DNA of 64,000 bases, taken from NCBI RefSeq assembly GCF_009909145.1, contig NZ_JAAAPJ010000001.1:992001-1056000 (forward strand). The letters run 5' to 3'. The notes under the pieces were generated by a model. The model searched no databases. It was given only the letters and a program-made list of their open reading frames with translations, and was not told the origin of the DNA. Of the stretch, positions 8,911-18,874 are shown piece after piece; the first letter of the stretch is position 1; each line of letters opens with the position of its first letter. The stretch is from Corallococcus silvisoli. GTDB lineage: Bacteria; Myxococcota; Myxococcia; Myxococcales; Myxococcaceae. The translations under genes were made by a program, and so were the position numbers.

Positions 8911-9300
8911 CTAGCGGCCCTCGCCGTCCCACACGTTGGCGCGCCCCTCCAGGGGGCCCCGCTGCGGGCGGACGATGCAGAAGCGCTGCCCGGTGGGGGA
9001 CTCCATCACCCACCAGCGCTGCACGTAGGCGATGCGCCGGGCGCCCAGCGCCTCCAGCCGCTCCAGCTCCGCGTCCAGGTCATCCGACTCGATGTCCAGG
9101 TGGATGCGGCTCTCGTGCCCCACCTGCTGGATGAGCAGCATCGGTTCGTCGGCGCGGACCTCCAGCTCCCGGTACGTGGGCGAGTCCGGCTCCGCCGGCT
9201 TCAGCGCCCGCCCCAGCGCCGCGCTCCAGAACCGCGCGGCGGCGTCGAGATCCTCCACCTTGCAGTCGATGACGAACGTGCTGAGTCGGCTGTGGTGCAT
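8911..9300 (-). CDS. VOC-family (glyoxalase/bleomycin-resistance-like) protein
   Basis: 129 residues from ATG 9300, preceded by AGGAG at good spacing. The fold signature is clear: two beta-alpha-beta-beta-beta halves, VEDLDAAARFWSAALG in the first and SDDLDAELERLEALGA then MESPTGQRFCIVRPQ in the second. The E/H residues expected for a metal site are only partly visible, so it may be a binding protein or an uncharacterised lyase/dioxygenase-like enzyme. Single gene, convergent with the hypothetical gene at 8271. Confidence 0.88.
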   Translation of the reverse strand: MHHSRLSTFVIDCKVEDLDAAARFWSAALGRALKPAEPDSPTYRELEVRADEPMLLIQQVGHESRIHLDIESDDLDAELERLEALGARRIAYVQRWWVMESPTGQRFCIVRPQRGPLEGRANVWDGEGR

Positions 9301-9760
9301 GACGGCTCCTGGAAGTGTTGGGCGGTGGGGGGATGCCCGTTGAGGGGGAGCCAGGGATACACCGAAAAGCAGGGGGTGGGTATGGCGGAGTGGAAGGGGA
9401 GGGGGCCCGCCTGGGGGCCGGCCCTGGCGCGTTCCGGTGACCGGGGCCACGGGCTTCGCGGGGGCGGAGTCGAGGGCACCAGCGCATGGCCTGGAGAAGG
9501 ACGCTGTGCGCGGCTGGGCGGCGCGCTCCCTGCCTCCCTCTGAGAAATTGTTACGTGCCCTGCGAGCCTCCCGGATGTTCCGCACCGGACCTGCCTGGGC
9601 GCGGCGGGAGCCCCGAAGGGCGGAGGCGTCCCCGGGACGAAACAATCACAGACAGGGGTGTGTGAAATGGATGATTCAATACGTGAAAAAGCAGCCTTCC
9701 CGGTCGTTGGTGGTGAGGGGGGTCGCTAGGTTCTGGCACCCCCATTCCAAGGAGTGTCAC
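9301..9760. other. 460-bp divergent intergenic region
   Basis: Lies between the divergent VOC gene and the Ser-Pro-rich gene. It must hold both promoters, but no convincing -35/-10 pair was found. The right part (about 9640-9690) is clearly more AT-rich than the surroundings. A 20-codon ORF at 9667-9729 and a sigma-54-like TGGCAC at 9734 were noted and not accepted. Confidence 0.5.
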
Positions 9761-10666
9761 ATGAAGCTGCGCAGCCGCTCCCCCTCACCATCGCCCTCAT
9801 TCTCGAGCCCCTCGCCGTCCCCTTCGCCGGCCGCGAGCGGCGCTTCGTCGCCCGGCCGTGGCAACCTGAAGCGGGCGCGCGAGGACGATGGGACCGCGCC
9901 TTCCCCGGAGCTGGCCAAGCGGCCCCGGCAGGAATCCGAGGGCTCCAGCGTGGAGGGGCGGACCCGGCCCCAGAACGCCTATGACCGGGCCTCGAAGCGG
10001 ACCCGTGAGAAGACGCGCCTCGAGGAGGACAGCTTCAAGAGCCAGACCTCCAACATGAGCCGCAGGAACAAGACGGAGAACGCGGGCACCTACTCGACGC
10101 CCTTCGGCCCGGTGACGGTGGCCAAGGGCAACAACCGCGACCCGGCCAACTTCATCATGACCCGGAAGGACAACTACGACGGCAACGCCGTGGGAAACGA
10201 GTACGCGAAGATGGCCAAGGCCCTGGTGCCTCCGGGCACCGACGAGAAGGGCGTCGCGAAGGACCTGCTCAAGGCCTCCAGGAGCAAGGAGGTCTTCCGC
10301 GACTTGAAGGAGCATCAAGGGGATGCCTCGAAGCTCCAGCACCACTTCCCGAACATCCAGACCCCGGCCCAGCGCAACGCCGCGAGCAAGTTCCTGACGG
10401 CCACCCACCTGTCGGAGGAGCAGCGGGCCGGCGGCAGCGCCAAGAACGCCCGCGCCACGCTGGAGCTCATCAGCACGGGCAAGTCCTCCTTCCAAGAGGG
10501 CTTCGGCAAGAAGCAGCCCACGTTCGGCATGGCGGATCGGGCGGACTACTACCGGCACCACTACGACGTGGGCGAGGTGAAGAACGCGAAGAAGACGGAC
10601 ACCACCGCGCCCCACCACAAGGACAAGGTGGAGGGCGCCTACTCCGACAGCAGCGACGGGGAGTAG
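9761..10666 (+). CDS. Ser-Pro-rich basic protein of unknown function
   Basis: 301 residues from ATG 9761 with AGGAG at about 9750; reading-through upstream starts lack a ribosome site. The first 35 residues are an Arg/Ser/Pro tract with SPSPSPSF and SPSPSPSPAAS, followed by basic clusters (LKRARED, AKRPRQE) resembling eukaryotic SR tails or nuclear-localisation signals. The body has many Lys, Asn and Asp residues and a compositional style unlike its neighbours, with recognisable but unassigned segments such as MTRKDNYDGNAVGNEYAKM. No signal peptide, enzyme motif or membrane segment. It could be a secreted effector/toxin-like protein or a nucleic-acid-binding protein; neither is shown. Confidence 0.75.
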   Translation: MKLRSRSPSPSPSFSSPSPSPSPAASGASSPGRGNLKRAREDDGTAPSPELAKRPRQESEGSSVEGRTRPQNAYDRASKRTREKTRLEEDSFKSQTSNMSRRNKTENAGTYSTPFGPVTVAKGNNRDPANFIMTRKDNYDGNAVGNEYAKMAKALVPPGTDEKGVAKDLLKASRSKEVFRDLKEHQGDASKLQHHFPNIQTPAQRNAASKFLTATHLSEEQRAGGSAKNARATLELISTGKSSFQEGFGKKQPTFGMADRADYYRHHYDVGEVKNAKKTDTTAPHHKDKVEGAYSDSSDGE

Positions 10667-10671
10667 CCCCT

Positions 10672-10718
10672 GGGCGTGCGGGGGCGCGTTCCGCGCGAGG
10701 TGTGCCCCCGCCACGCCC
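10672..10718. terminator. Strong GC hairpin between convergent genes
   Basis: GGGCGTG-CGGGGGC pairs with GCCCCCG-C-CACGCCC, 14 bp with a one-base bulge and an ~18-nt loop, between the stop at 10666 and the convergent stop at 10726. There is no clear U-tract. It probably ends transcription in both directions (inference). Confidence 0.55.
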
Positions 10719-10725
10719 GCTCGGC

Positions 10726-11214
10726 TCAGTTGGGAAGCGCGAGCAGCTTGTCGAGCGCCGCGTAGCTCTGGTTGAGGCCCTCCTCCATCCCGGACTGGGC
10801 CATCCCCTGGAGGTCCTCGGCGGTGTGGAACAGCGACACGGTGACGAGCTTCGTGCGGCCGTCGCCCAGGTCCTCCAGGGTCATCGTCTCCACCACGACG
10901 TGGCCGGGCGCGCCGTCCCACTCGAAGGTCTGCTCGATGCGCTCCGGGGGCTTCACCTCGCGGTAGCGGCCCTCGAAGCCGTGCGTGCCGTCCGGCGTGT
11001 GCTCCACGAAGCGCCAGTGCCCACCGCGCTGGATGTCCATGCGCTCGACGACGAGCTTGTTGCCCCGGCCCCACCACTGCGCGACGAGCGCGGGGTCGGT
11101 CATCGCCTTCCACACCCGCTCCCGGGGCGCGTTGAAGATGCGCTCGATGCGAAGCTCCCGGTCGGAGGGCTGTGTCACCAGGGCCTTGGGCGAAGTCGCG
11201 ATTCGGGTCGTCAT
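10726..11214 (-). CDS. SRPBCC / AHSA1-domain protein
   Basis: 162 residues from ATG 11214, overlapping the ArsR stop by ATGA. It shows the AHSA1 pattern: RIFNAPRERVWKAMTDP, WWGRGN, YREVKPPERIEQTFEW and LVTVSLFHTAEDLQGM, then QSYAALDKLLA at the end. This START-like fold binds hydrophobic ligands. ArsR-AHSA1 pairs are frequent in actinobacteria and myxobacteria, where the regulator controls its partner. The ligand is unknown. Downstream lies the bidirectional hairpin at 10672-10718. Confidence 0.93.
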   Translation of the reverse strand: MTTRIATSPKALVTQPSDRELRIERIFNAPRERVWKAMTDPALVAQWWGRGNKLVVERMDIQRGGHWRFVEHTPDGTHGFEGRYREVKPPERIEQTFEWDGAPGHVVVETMTLEDLGDGRTKLVTVSLFHTAEDLQGMAQSGMEEGLNQSYAALDKLLALPN

Positions 11215-11546
11215 GGCGTTCCTTTCGTGCGCTCGAGGAAGTCCTCGAGGTGATCCAGGCGCTGCTCCAGCTGGTTCCGGTAGGACGTCAGCCACTTCGT
11301 CACGTCCTCCAACCGCCGCGGGCCCAGCCGGCAGTGGCGCACCCGCCCGACCTTCTCCGTCGTGACGAGGCCCGCTTCCTCGAGGACGCGCACGTGCTTC
11401 TGCAGCCCGGTGAGCGTCATCGCGAAGTGCTCGGACAGGCTGCCGACGGACGCACCCGCCCCTCCCAGTCGCAACAGGATGGCCCGGCGCGTCGGGTCCG
11501 ACAGCGCGGCGAAGGAACGGTCGAGCGTGGCTTGAGACTGAACCAT
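11211..11546 (-). CDS. ArsR-family transcriptional regulator
   Basis: 111 residues. The N-terminal winged helix reads FAALSDPTRRAILLRLG, then SLSEHFAMTLTGLQKHVRVLEEAGLV and EKVGRVRHCRL, the classical ArsR/SmtB order. No metal-binding CxC is present, as in the branch that pairs with AHSA1 proteins. A 20-bp perfect palindrome covers its own start codon (11537-11556), so autorepression by blocking initiation is likely. First gene of a two-gene operon with the AHSA1 gene. Confidence 0.94.
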   Translation of the reverse strand: MVQSQATLDRSFAALSDPTRRAILLRLGGAGASVGSLSEHFAMTLTGLQKHVRVLEEAGLVTTEKVGRVRHCRLGPRRLEDVTKWLTSYRNQLEQRLDHLEDFLERTKGTP

Positions 11547-11556
11547 TTGGTTCAGT
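11537..11556. promoter_or_regulatory. Probable ArsR operator over the start codon
   Basis: Perfect inverted repeat ACTGAACCA-TT-TGGTTCAGT, 9-bp arms with a 2-bp spacer. The ATG of the ArsR gene (11546-11544) lies inside it. Nothing else in the short upstream gap is comparably symmetric. Position and perfection argue for the binding site of the regulator itself. Confidence 0.75.
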
Positions 11557-11641
11557 GATAGGCCTTGAAGGACGCGGCGTCAAGTCCCCCTGGTGGGGCG
11601 CGCGAGGGGGCTCCCCAGGCAGGGGAGCCAGCGGGGGGCGG

Positions 11642-12616
11642 CTACTTCCGCGTGCCGCCGTCCGGCTTCGACATGCCGCGGACGAACAGGGAGTCGATGC
11701 CGTGGATGCGCAGCGAGACGAAGTCGTCCGCGGTGGCGTTCGTGTAGCCCAGGTCGCGCATCTCCTTGACGAACTCGGGCGTGACGCCGTGGATGCGCAT
11801 GGCCATGAAGCCCTCCGCGTCCACGTCCTTGAAGCCCAGGCCGCGCATCGCCTTGACGAACTCCGCCGTGACGCCGTGGATGCGCATGGACACGAGGCCG
11901 TCCGCGTCCTGGCCCTTGAAGCCCAGGCCGCGCATCTCGCGGATGAAGTCCGGCGTCACGCCGTGGATGCTCATGGACAGCAGCGAGTCCAGGGGAAGGC
12001 CCTTGAAGCCCATGGTGGCCAGCGCCTGGATGCGCTCGGGCGTCACGCCGTGGATGCGGGACTGGACGGTCTCGTCCAGGGACAGCTTCGGATAGCCCGC
12101 GGCCGCGAGCGCACGGACGTACTCCGGGGTGACCGCGAAGAGGCCCACCTGGATGAGGTCATGCAGGGTGGTGATCTTCTGGCCCAAGGCCGCGAGCCCC
12201 TGGATGCGCTGGGGGCCCGCGTCGAGCGCGGCCAGCAGTTGCTGCTCCCGCGCGTTGGGGCGGGCAAGGCCCAGGTCCGCCAGCTTCTTCACGTAGCCTG
12301 TGTCGGGGGTGAAGCGCCAGGTGCCCACGCCCTGTCCGTCCGCGAAGCGGCCCTCGAAGTCGAAGGTGCCCGCCTCGCGCACCAGCTTGAACGGGGTGCT
12401 GGCGCCGTCCGCGGTGGACAACCCCTGGAAGGCGGTGAACGGCGCGGAGAAGCCCGACTGGGAGCCGGGGTCGTCCTTCGGATGCAACGACAGGTGGAGC
12501 TCCTTCTCCCGCACCGCCGCGACCCAGGCGCCGGTGTCGGAGGCGTTGGCGGCGAGGACGGGAAGGGCGAAGAGCACCACCAACGCGGTGAGCCACGGTG
12601 AGAGGCGGGACGTCAT
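11642..12616 (-). CDS. Secreted protein with ~29-residue GVTPEF repeats
   Basis: 324 residues from ATG 12616 with AAGGAG eight bases upstream. A Sec signal peptide (VVLFALPVLAANA) precedes an N-terminal beta-rich domain (to ~125), then six or so repeats of about 29 residues with the pattern IHGVTPEFVKEMRGLGF...DADGLVSMR. The repeats suggest an alpha-solenoid. Third gene of the BlaI-M56 operon, 89 bp after the M56 gene, whose tail has the same type of repeat. It may be a partner or substrate of the protease, or a peptide-binding sensor (inference). Confidence 0.85.
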   Translation of the reverse strand: MTSRLSPWLTALVVLFALPVLAANASDTGAWVAAVREKELHLSLHPKDDPGSQSGFSAPFTAFQGLSTADGASTPFKLVREAGTFDFEGRFADGQGVGTWRFTPDTGYVKKLADLGLARPNAREQQLLAALDAGPQRIQGLAALGQKITTLHDLIQVGLFAVTPEYVRALAAAGYPKLSLDETVQSRIHGVTPERIQALATMGFKGLPLDSLLSMSIHGVTPDFIREMRGLGFKGQDADGLVSMRIHGVTAEFVKAMRGLGFKDVDAEGFMAMRIHGVTPEFVKEMRDLGYTNATADDFVSLRIHGIDSLFVRGMSKPDGGTRK

Positions 12617-12705
12617 GACAGCGACTCCTTTTCGGGCAAGGCGCGGCCCGCACGCGCGCTCGGGGAGCAGCGCGCGGTGGGGGCCGCGTGGGAGGGATGG
12701 GGGGA

Positions 12706-14627
<1,922 letters not shown>

Positions 14628-14628
<1 letters not shown>

Positions 14629-15011
14629 CACTCCGCCTCCTGCTCGAGCGAATCCAGCAGCTGGCGCAGCTCCGCCAGCTCCTCCGGGGACGTCTTCTTC
14701 GAGGACAGCGCCTGCAGGGCGAGCCGCGCCGGAGAACCGCCGAAGACGCGGTCCACCAGGTCGGTGACCAGCTGCTGCTGCGTGCTCTCCCGGGGGAGCC
14801 GGGTGCTGTAGACGTGCGCCCGCTGCGACTCGTCGCGCGTCACCAGCCCCTTCTCCGTCATGATCTGCAGCGTCTTCAGCACGGTGGTGTAGCCGCTCCC
14901 GTCCTGAAGCGTCTCGTGGACCTCGCGCACCGTGCGCGCCCCCTGGTCCCACAGCACCCGCAGGATGGCCAGCTCGGCATCCGTGGGGCGCGGCAGCTTT
15001 CCTCGGCTCAT
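14628..15011 (-). CDS. BlaI/MecI/CopY-family repressor
   Basis: 127 residues. The winged helix is typical: LPRPTDAELAILRVLWDQGA, TVREVHETLQ, YTTVLKTLQIMTEKGLVTRD, then a C-terminal dimerisation helix (AELRQLLDSLEQEAE). Family members dimerise on palindromic operators and are removed when the partner M56 protease is activated. Here the partner follows immediately, with a one-base overlap. Operator-like palindromes in its own promoter (15050-15065; 15073-15086) support autorepression of the whole BlaI-M56-repeat protein operon. Confidence 0.95.
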
Positions 15012-15045
15012 GGCGTCCTCACTCCTCGGTTCTGACGACGGATTA

Positions 15046-15086
15046 GTTATACGAACAATTTCGTAGATGTCAACGAAGCCCTTCGT
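15046..15086 (-). promoter_or_regulatory. Promoter and two BlaI-type operators
   Basis: On the minus strand, TTGACA (15073-15068) and TATAAC (15051-15046) are 16 bp apart, a near-consensus sigma-70 promoter for the BlaI operon. The perfect inverted repeat TACGAA-CAAT-TTCGTA (15050-15065) fills the spacer. A second perfect repeat, ACGAAG-CC-CTTCGT (15073-15086), abuts the -35 box. Both share the ACGAA core. Repressor on the first site would exclude RNA polymerase. Confidence 0.8.
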
Positions 15087-15257
15087 AGTTCAAGCGGGAG
15101 GCGCGGCACCGTCCTGATGTGGGGCGATGCACGGGAGACGGGAACCTCCAGGAATCCCGCTTGCGCTCACATGCAGGGTCCGACTACGGGCAGCCGTCGA
15201 AGCCGAACTTCCGTGCGCGAGGGCCAGGGCCCCGCGCCCGATGACTCCGAGGCAGCC

Positions 15258-15863
15258 ATGAACTGGAAGCGTTCGCGGTATCCGGCCGGTGCCGTCGTCG
15301 CCGTGCTGATGGTGGGCTGTGGGGGCGCTGACTCCCAGGAGGACGCCAGCGCCTTCACCGTGTCCCGGGCGGGCCTGACGGACGCGAACGCGGTGCGCCC
15401 GAACGCGGTGGTGGCGCGCTCCGGCGTGCGCGGCGTCCCCGACGACGTGGACCTGCTCAACGACGTGACGGACCCGGTGCAGCCGGACTTCGACGCGACG
15501 TACGTGGAGGGCAACGGCTCCAGCAGCTCCGTGGACTTCGCCTACCCGGCCCTCGGCGCGAGCGACGTGCTGGTGACCCAGGTCAACGTGAAGTACTTCA
15601 TGCGCAACGCCAGCTGCACCGCGCCGCTCATGTGCGGCCAGGGTGGCAGCGTGCTGCTGCGCGGCGACGCGGTCCTCGCGCGGTCGACGGTGACGCACAA
15701 CCTGCCGGACATGACGCAGGGCTGGTATCTCTTCAACGACACGTACACCCTGTCGCCCGCCGTGCCGCTGTCGCAGCTGCGCACCCGCGTCACGATGACG
15801 TGGCCCGGGCGCTCCACCTTCGGCATGCGACTGTCGACCGTGGCGGCGGACTTCCGGTACTAG
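15258..15863 (+). CDS. Putative lipoprotein
   Basis: 201 residues from ATG 15258. A signal peptide with lipobox (AVVAVLMVGCGG) predicts a lipid-anchored exported protein. The mature part contains beta-rich stretches, two close cysteines in NASCTAPLMCGQGG and repeated aromatic/Thr segments near the end (YLFNDTYTLSP, VTMTWPG), suggesting a beta-sandwich. No family recognised. It is divergent from the BlaI operon, sharing the 246-bp gap, and is followed after 8 bp by the saccharopine-dehydrogenase-like gene. Confidence 0.8.
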   Translation: MNWKRSRYPAGAVVAVLMVGCGGADSQEDASAFTVSRAGLTDANAVRPNAVVARSGVRGVPDDVDLLNDVTDPVQPDFDATYVEGNGSSSSVDFAYPALGASDVLVTQVNVKYFMRNASCTAPLMCGQGGSVLLRGDAVLARSTVTHNLPDMTQGWYLFNDTYTLSPAVPLSQLRTRVTMTWPGRSTFGMRLSTVAADFRY

Positions 15864-15871
15864 GAGACTTC

Positions 15872-17134
15872 ATGGCCCGCGAGAAGAAGACCGCATTCGA
15901 CATCATCCTGTGGGGGGCCACGGGGTTCACCGGCCGCCTGGTGGCGGAGTACCTGGCGCGCACGCAGGACGCGCATGGCGCGAAGTGGGCGCTGGCCGGC
16001 CGGGACACGGCGAAGCTGGAGCAGGTCCGCTCGGAGCTGGCGCGGGTGCGGCCCCAGTTCGCGGACCTGCCGGTGGTCCTCGCGGACGCGAAGGACCCGG
16101 CGTCGCTGGACGCGCTGGTGGCGCGCACGCGCGTCATCATCACCACCGTGGGGCCCTACGCCCGCTACGGCTCGGAGCTGGTCGCCGCGTGCGTCCGCGC
16201 CGGCACGGACTACTGCGACCTGACGGGCGAGGTGCAGTGGATGCGCAAGATGATCGACGCCCACGACTCGCGGGCGCGGGAGACGGGCGCGCGCATCGTG
16301 CACACCTGCGGCTTCGACTCCATCCCCTCCGACCTGGGCGCGCTGATGCTCCAGGACTACATGCGGGAGAAGCACGGCGGGCACTGCGACCGCATCCGCT
16401 TCCACGTGACGCGCATGCGCGGCGGCTTCAGCGGCGGCACCATCTCCAGCATGCTGGACACCCTGGACGCGGTGAAGGCGGATCCGGCGCTGAAGCGCCT
16501 GCTGGCCAGCGCCCACGCGCTGGACCCCGAGCCTGGCCGGGGCACCCCGGAGGAGCGCGACCTGGCCACGGTGAAGAAGAGCCCGGACACGGGCGGGTGG
16601 ACGGGGCCGTTCGTGATGGCGTCCGTCAACACGCGCGTGGTGCGGCGCTCCAACGCGCTGCTGGGCTTCCCGTGGGGCCGCGACTTCTTCTATTCGGAGG
16701 TCTCCGACTTCGGGCCCGGGCCCAAGGGGTTCGCCCTGGCGGCGGGGACCACCGCGGGCCTGGGCGGCTTCATGGCCGCCACCAAGGTGGACGCGGTGCG
16801 CGGCCTCCTGGAGAAGCACGTGCTGCCGGCGCCCGGCGAGGGGCCGTCCGCCACGGTGCGCGAGCGCGGCCTCTTCGAGGTGCGGCTGTTCGGCGAGGGG
16901 CTGTCCCCCAAGAGCGGCCAGCGCGTGAACGTGGAGGGCCGGGTCGCGGCCCAGGGCGACCCGGGCTACGCGGCGACGGCGCGCATGCTCTCGGAGTCCG
17001 CGCTGTGCCTCGCCTTCGGCGCCATCCCCAGGCAGGGCGGCGTCCTCACGCCCGCGTCGGCCATGGGCATGGTGCTGGTGGAGCGCCTGCGCAAGGCGGG
17101 GATGACGTTCGAGGCGCACGACCGCGCCGCGTGA
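15872..17134 (+). CDS. Saccharopine dehydrogenase-like (trans-acting enoyl reductase-type) oxidoreductase
   Basis: 420 residues; the GGAG ribosome site overlaps the upstream stop codon. The Rossmann motif GATGFTG lies at residues 15-21, followed by AGRDTAKLEQV, the block TVGPYARYGSELVAACVRAGTDYCDLTGE and CGFDSIPSDLGA. These are hallmarks of the saccharopine dehydrogenase NADP-binding family, including mycobacterial trans-acting enoyl reductases and human SCCPDH-like proteins. Such proteins usually reduce lipid or polyketide double bonds or have unknown roles. No lysine-pathway gene is nearby, so true saccharopine metabolism is unlikely. Confidence 0.92.
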   Translation: MAREKKTAFDIILWGATGFTGRLVAEYLARTQDAHGAKWALAGRDTAKLEQVRSELARVRPQFADLPVVLADAKDPASLDALVARTRVIITTVGPYARYGSELVAACVRAGTDYCDLTGEVQWMRKMIDAHDSRARETGARIVHTCGFDSIPSDLGALMLQDYMREKHGGHCDRIRFHVTRMRGGFSGGTISSMLDTLDAVKADPALKRLLASAHALDPEPGRGTPEERDLATVKKSPDTGGWTGPFVMASVNTRVVRRSNALLGFPWGRDFFYSEVSDFGPGPKGFALAAGTTAGLGGFMAATKVDAVRGLLEKHVLPAPGEGPSATVRERGLFEVRLFGEGLSPKSGQRVNVEGRVAAQGDPGYAATARMLSESALCLAFGAIPRQGGVLTPASAMGMVLVERLRKAGMTFEAHDRAA

Positions 17135-17154
17135 CGCGCCCCCGCGCGCGTGCC

Positions 17155-18342
17155 TCAGTCGCGCAGGTAGTGGCAGGTGTAGCCGCCGGGGTTCTTCACC
17201 AGGTAGTCCTGGTGGTAGCCCTCGGCGGGGATCCACTCCCCGGCGGCGGAGATCTGCGTGACGACGGGGCGGGCCCACTTGCCGGACGCGTTGACGCGGG
17301 CCTTCACCGCCTCGGCCGTCTGGCGCTGCGCGTCCGTCAGGTAGAAGATCGCGGAGCGGTACTGCGTGCCCACGTCATTGCCCTGGCGGTTGAGCGTCGT
17401 CGGGTCGTGCATGCGGAAGAACCACTTCTCCAGCAGGCCCTCGTACGTGAGCAGCTTCGGGTTGAAGACGACGCGCACCGCCTCCGCGTGGCCCGTCTCC
17501 CCGGTGTGCACGTCCTCGTAGGTGGCGCCGCGCTTCGCGCCGCCCGTGTAGCCCACCTCCGTGTCGATGACGCCGGGGATCTTGCGCAGGATGTCCTCCA
17601 TGCCCCAGAAGCACCCGCCCGCCAGGTACGCCGTCTCCCGGGGGGCCTCCGTCGGCGCGGCGGCCTTCGCCAGCACGGCGGCGCCCGCCGCGGGGACGAG
17701 CGCGCCCGTCGAGTCGCCGGGCGCCTTGCGCCCGAAGGAGGGCAGCCACGCCCCGTAGCCCTGCGCGGCCAGCTCGTTCACGGGGATGAAGCGCAGCGAC
17801 GCGGAGTTGATGCAGTAGCGCAGGCCGGTGGGCTTGGGGCCGTCCTCGAAGACGTGGCCCAGGTGGGAGTCGCCGTCCTTGGAGCGGACCTCCACGCGCT
17901 CCATGCCCAGGCTGTCGTCGCGCTTCTCCACCACGTGGTCCTTGTCCAGCGGGCGGGTGAAGCTGGGCCAGCCCGTGCCGGACTCGAACTTGTCGCGCGA
18001 GGAGAAGAGCGGCTCGCCGCTGACCACGTCGACGTAGAGCCCCTCCTCGTGGTTGTTCCAGTAGGCGTTGCGGAAGGGCGGTTCGGTGCCCCCCTTCTGG
18101 GTCACCTGGTAGGCGGTGGGCGACAGGGTGCGCTTCAGCTCCGCGTCGGAGGGCTTCGGGTACTCGCGGCCGTCCCGCACCGGAGCGGACTGCGTGACGG
18201 CGGCCTTCGTGTCGGGCGGCGCCCCGCGCGCCTCGGTGCACGCGCTCAGCGCCGCGGCCAGCGCCAGCGCGACGGGCCACAGCCGGCGCGGCGACGGCGC
18301 GGCGCGGCGGATGCGAGGGGATGCGGTTCGGGCGGACGTCAT
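17155..18342 (-). CDS. msrBA: Fused MsrB-MsrA methionine sulfoxide reductase lipoprotein
   Basis: 395 residues from ATG 18342. Signal peptide with lipobox [10 protein letters not shown] (Cys 35) predicts export and lipidation. The MsrB half comes first ([29 protein letters not shown], catalytic Cys ~175 in RYCINSAS), then MsrA with GCFWG (Cys ~242) and EGYHQDYL. The order MsrB-MsrA is the reverse of PilB-type MsrA-MsrB. The zinc-binding CxxC pairs of classical MsrB are absent, as in the zinc-free subclass. It reduces both R- and S-methionine sulfoxide in envelope proteins, a repair function. Convergent with the oxidoreductase gene. Confidence 0.95.
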   Translation of the reverse strand: MTSARTASPRIRRAAPSPRRLWPVALALAAALSACTEARGAPPDTKAAVTQSAPVRDGREYPKPSDAELKRTLSPTAYQVTQKGGTEPPFRNAYWNNHEEGLYVDVVSGEPLFSSRDKFESGTGWPSFTRPLDKDHVVEKRDDSLGMERVEVRSKDGDSHLGHVFEDGPKPTGLRYCINSASLRFIPVNELAAQGYGAWLPSFGRKAPGDSTGALVPAAGAAVLAKAAAPTEAPRETAYLAGGCFWGMEDILRKIPGVIDTEVGYTGGAKRGATYEDVHTGETGHAEAVRVVFNPKLLTYEGLLEKWFFRMHDPTTLNRQGNDVGTQYRSAIFYLTDAQRQTAEAVKARVNASGKWARPVVTQISAAGEWIPAEGYHQDYLVKNPGGYTCHYLRD

Positions 18343-18526
18343 GGGACGCGAAGCCTCCGGACGCGCCCGGTGCGGGCGCTCCTTCCTGGTACGCGGGACC
18401 CCAGCGGACGGTTTCAGCGATTGTGGGCGGACGGCCGGGCGGGCCATGCCGTGGCCTCCCGGAGGCCCGGGCAGTGGCCGGGGAGCCCCGTCGGCGCTAC
18501 GGTGTCAGGGCCGGGAGGGTGCGCGC

Positions 18527-18862
18527 ATGGGCCATGGACGCGGACCGCGAGGTCCCATCGGACGGGTGACGGGCATCTCCCGGGCGGAGGGGGCCAACGT
18601 CATCCTTCGGGTCCGGGCCCTCCAGGGCGTGGAAGGCGCGGCGCCCGTGTCCGCCCGGAACACCCCCCAGCGCTCCTTCGCGGAGGTGATGGAGCGCCAC
18701 GCCCAGGGGCTGAACTCCGCGGAGCCCCTGCCGTCGCCCGTGGCCCCCAAGCCCCTGCCTCCACCCGTGCGCGGCCACGAGGACGCGGAGCTGATGACCA
18801 CGGAGCCCGCGCCCGACACCTTCGTCGGGCTGATGTGGTCGAAGCTGAAGCGCCCTCGCTGA
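18527..18862 (+). CDS. Small hypothetical protein
   Basis: 111 residues from ATG 18527, with GGGAGG about ten bases upstream. No family recognised. N-terminal Gly/Arg segment, then a helical stretch RSFAEVMERHAQGLNSAE, a Pro-rich linker (PLPSPVAPKPLPPPV) and a short tail ending MWSKLKRPR. The composition fits a small regulator or structural protein, but that is weak evidence. Divergent from msrBA and convergent with the FG-GAP gene, 12 bp away. Confidence 0.65.
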   Translation: MGHGRGPRGPIGRVTGISRAEGANVILRVRALQGVEGAAPVSARNTPQRSFAEVMERHAQGLNSAEPLPSPVAPKPLPPPVRGHEDAELMTTEPAPDTFVGLMWSKLKRPR

Positions 18863-18874
18863 ACGCCCGCGCCG

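Noticed and set aside
9667..9729. 20-codon ORF (MDDSIREKAAF...) upstream of the Ser-Pro-rich gene
   Set aside because: Only a weak ribosome site and no recognisable peptide; chance ORF in a less GC-rich patch.
9734..9748. TGGCAC-N5-TTCC, a near match to a sigma-54 promoter
   Set aside because: Transcription would start about two bases before the ATG at 9761, leaving the good AGGAG ribosome site out of the mRNA.
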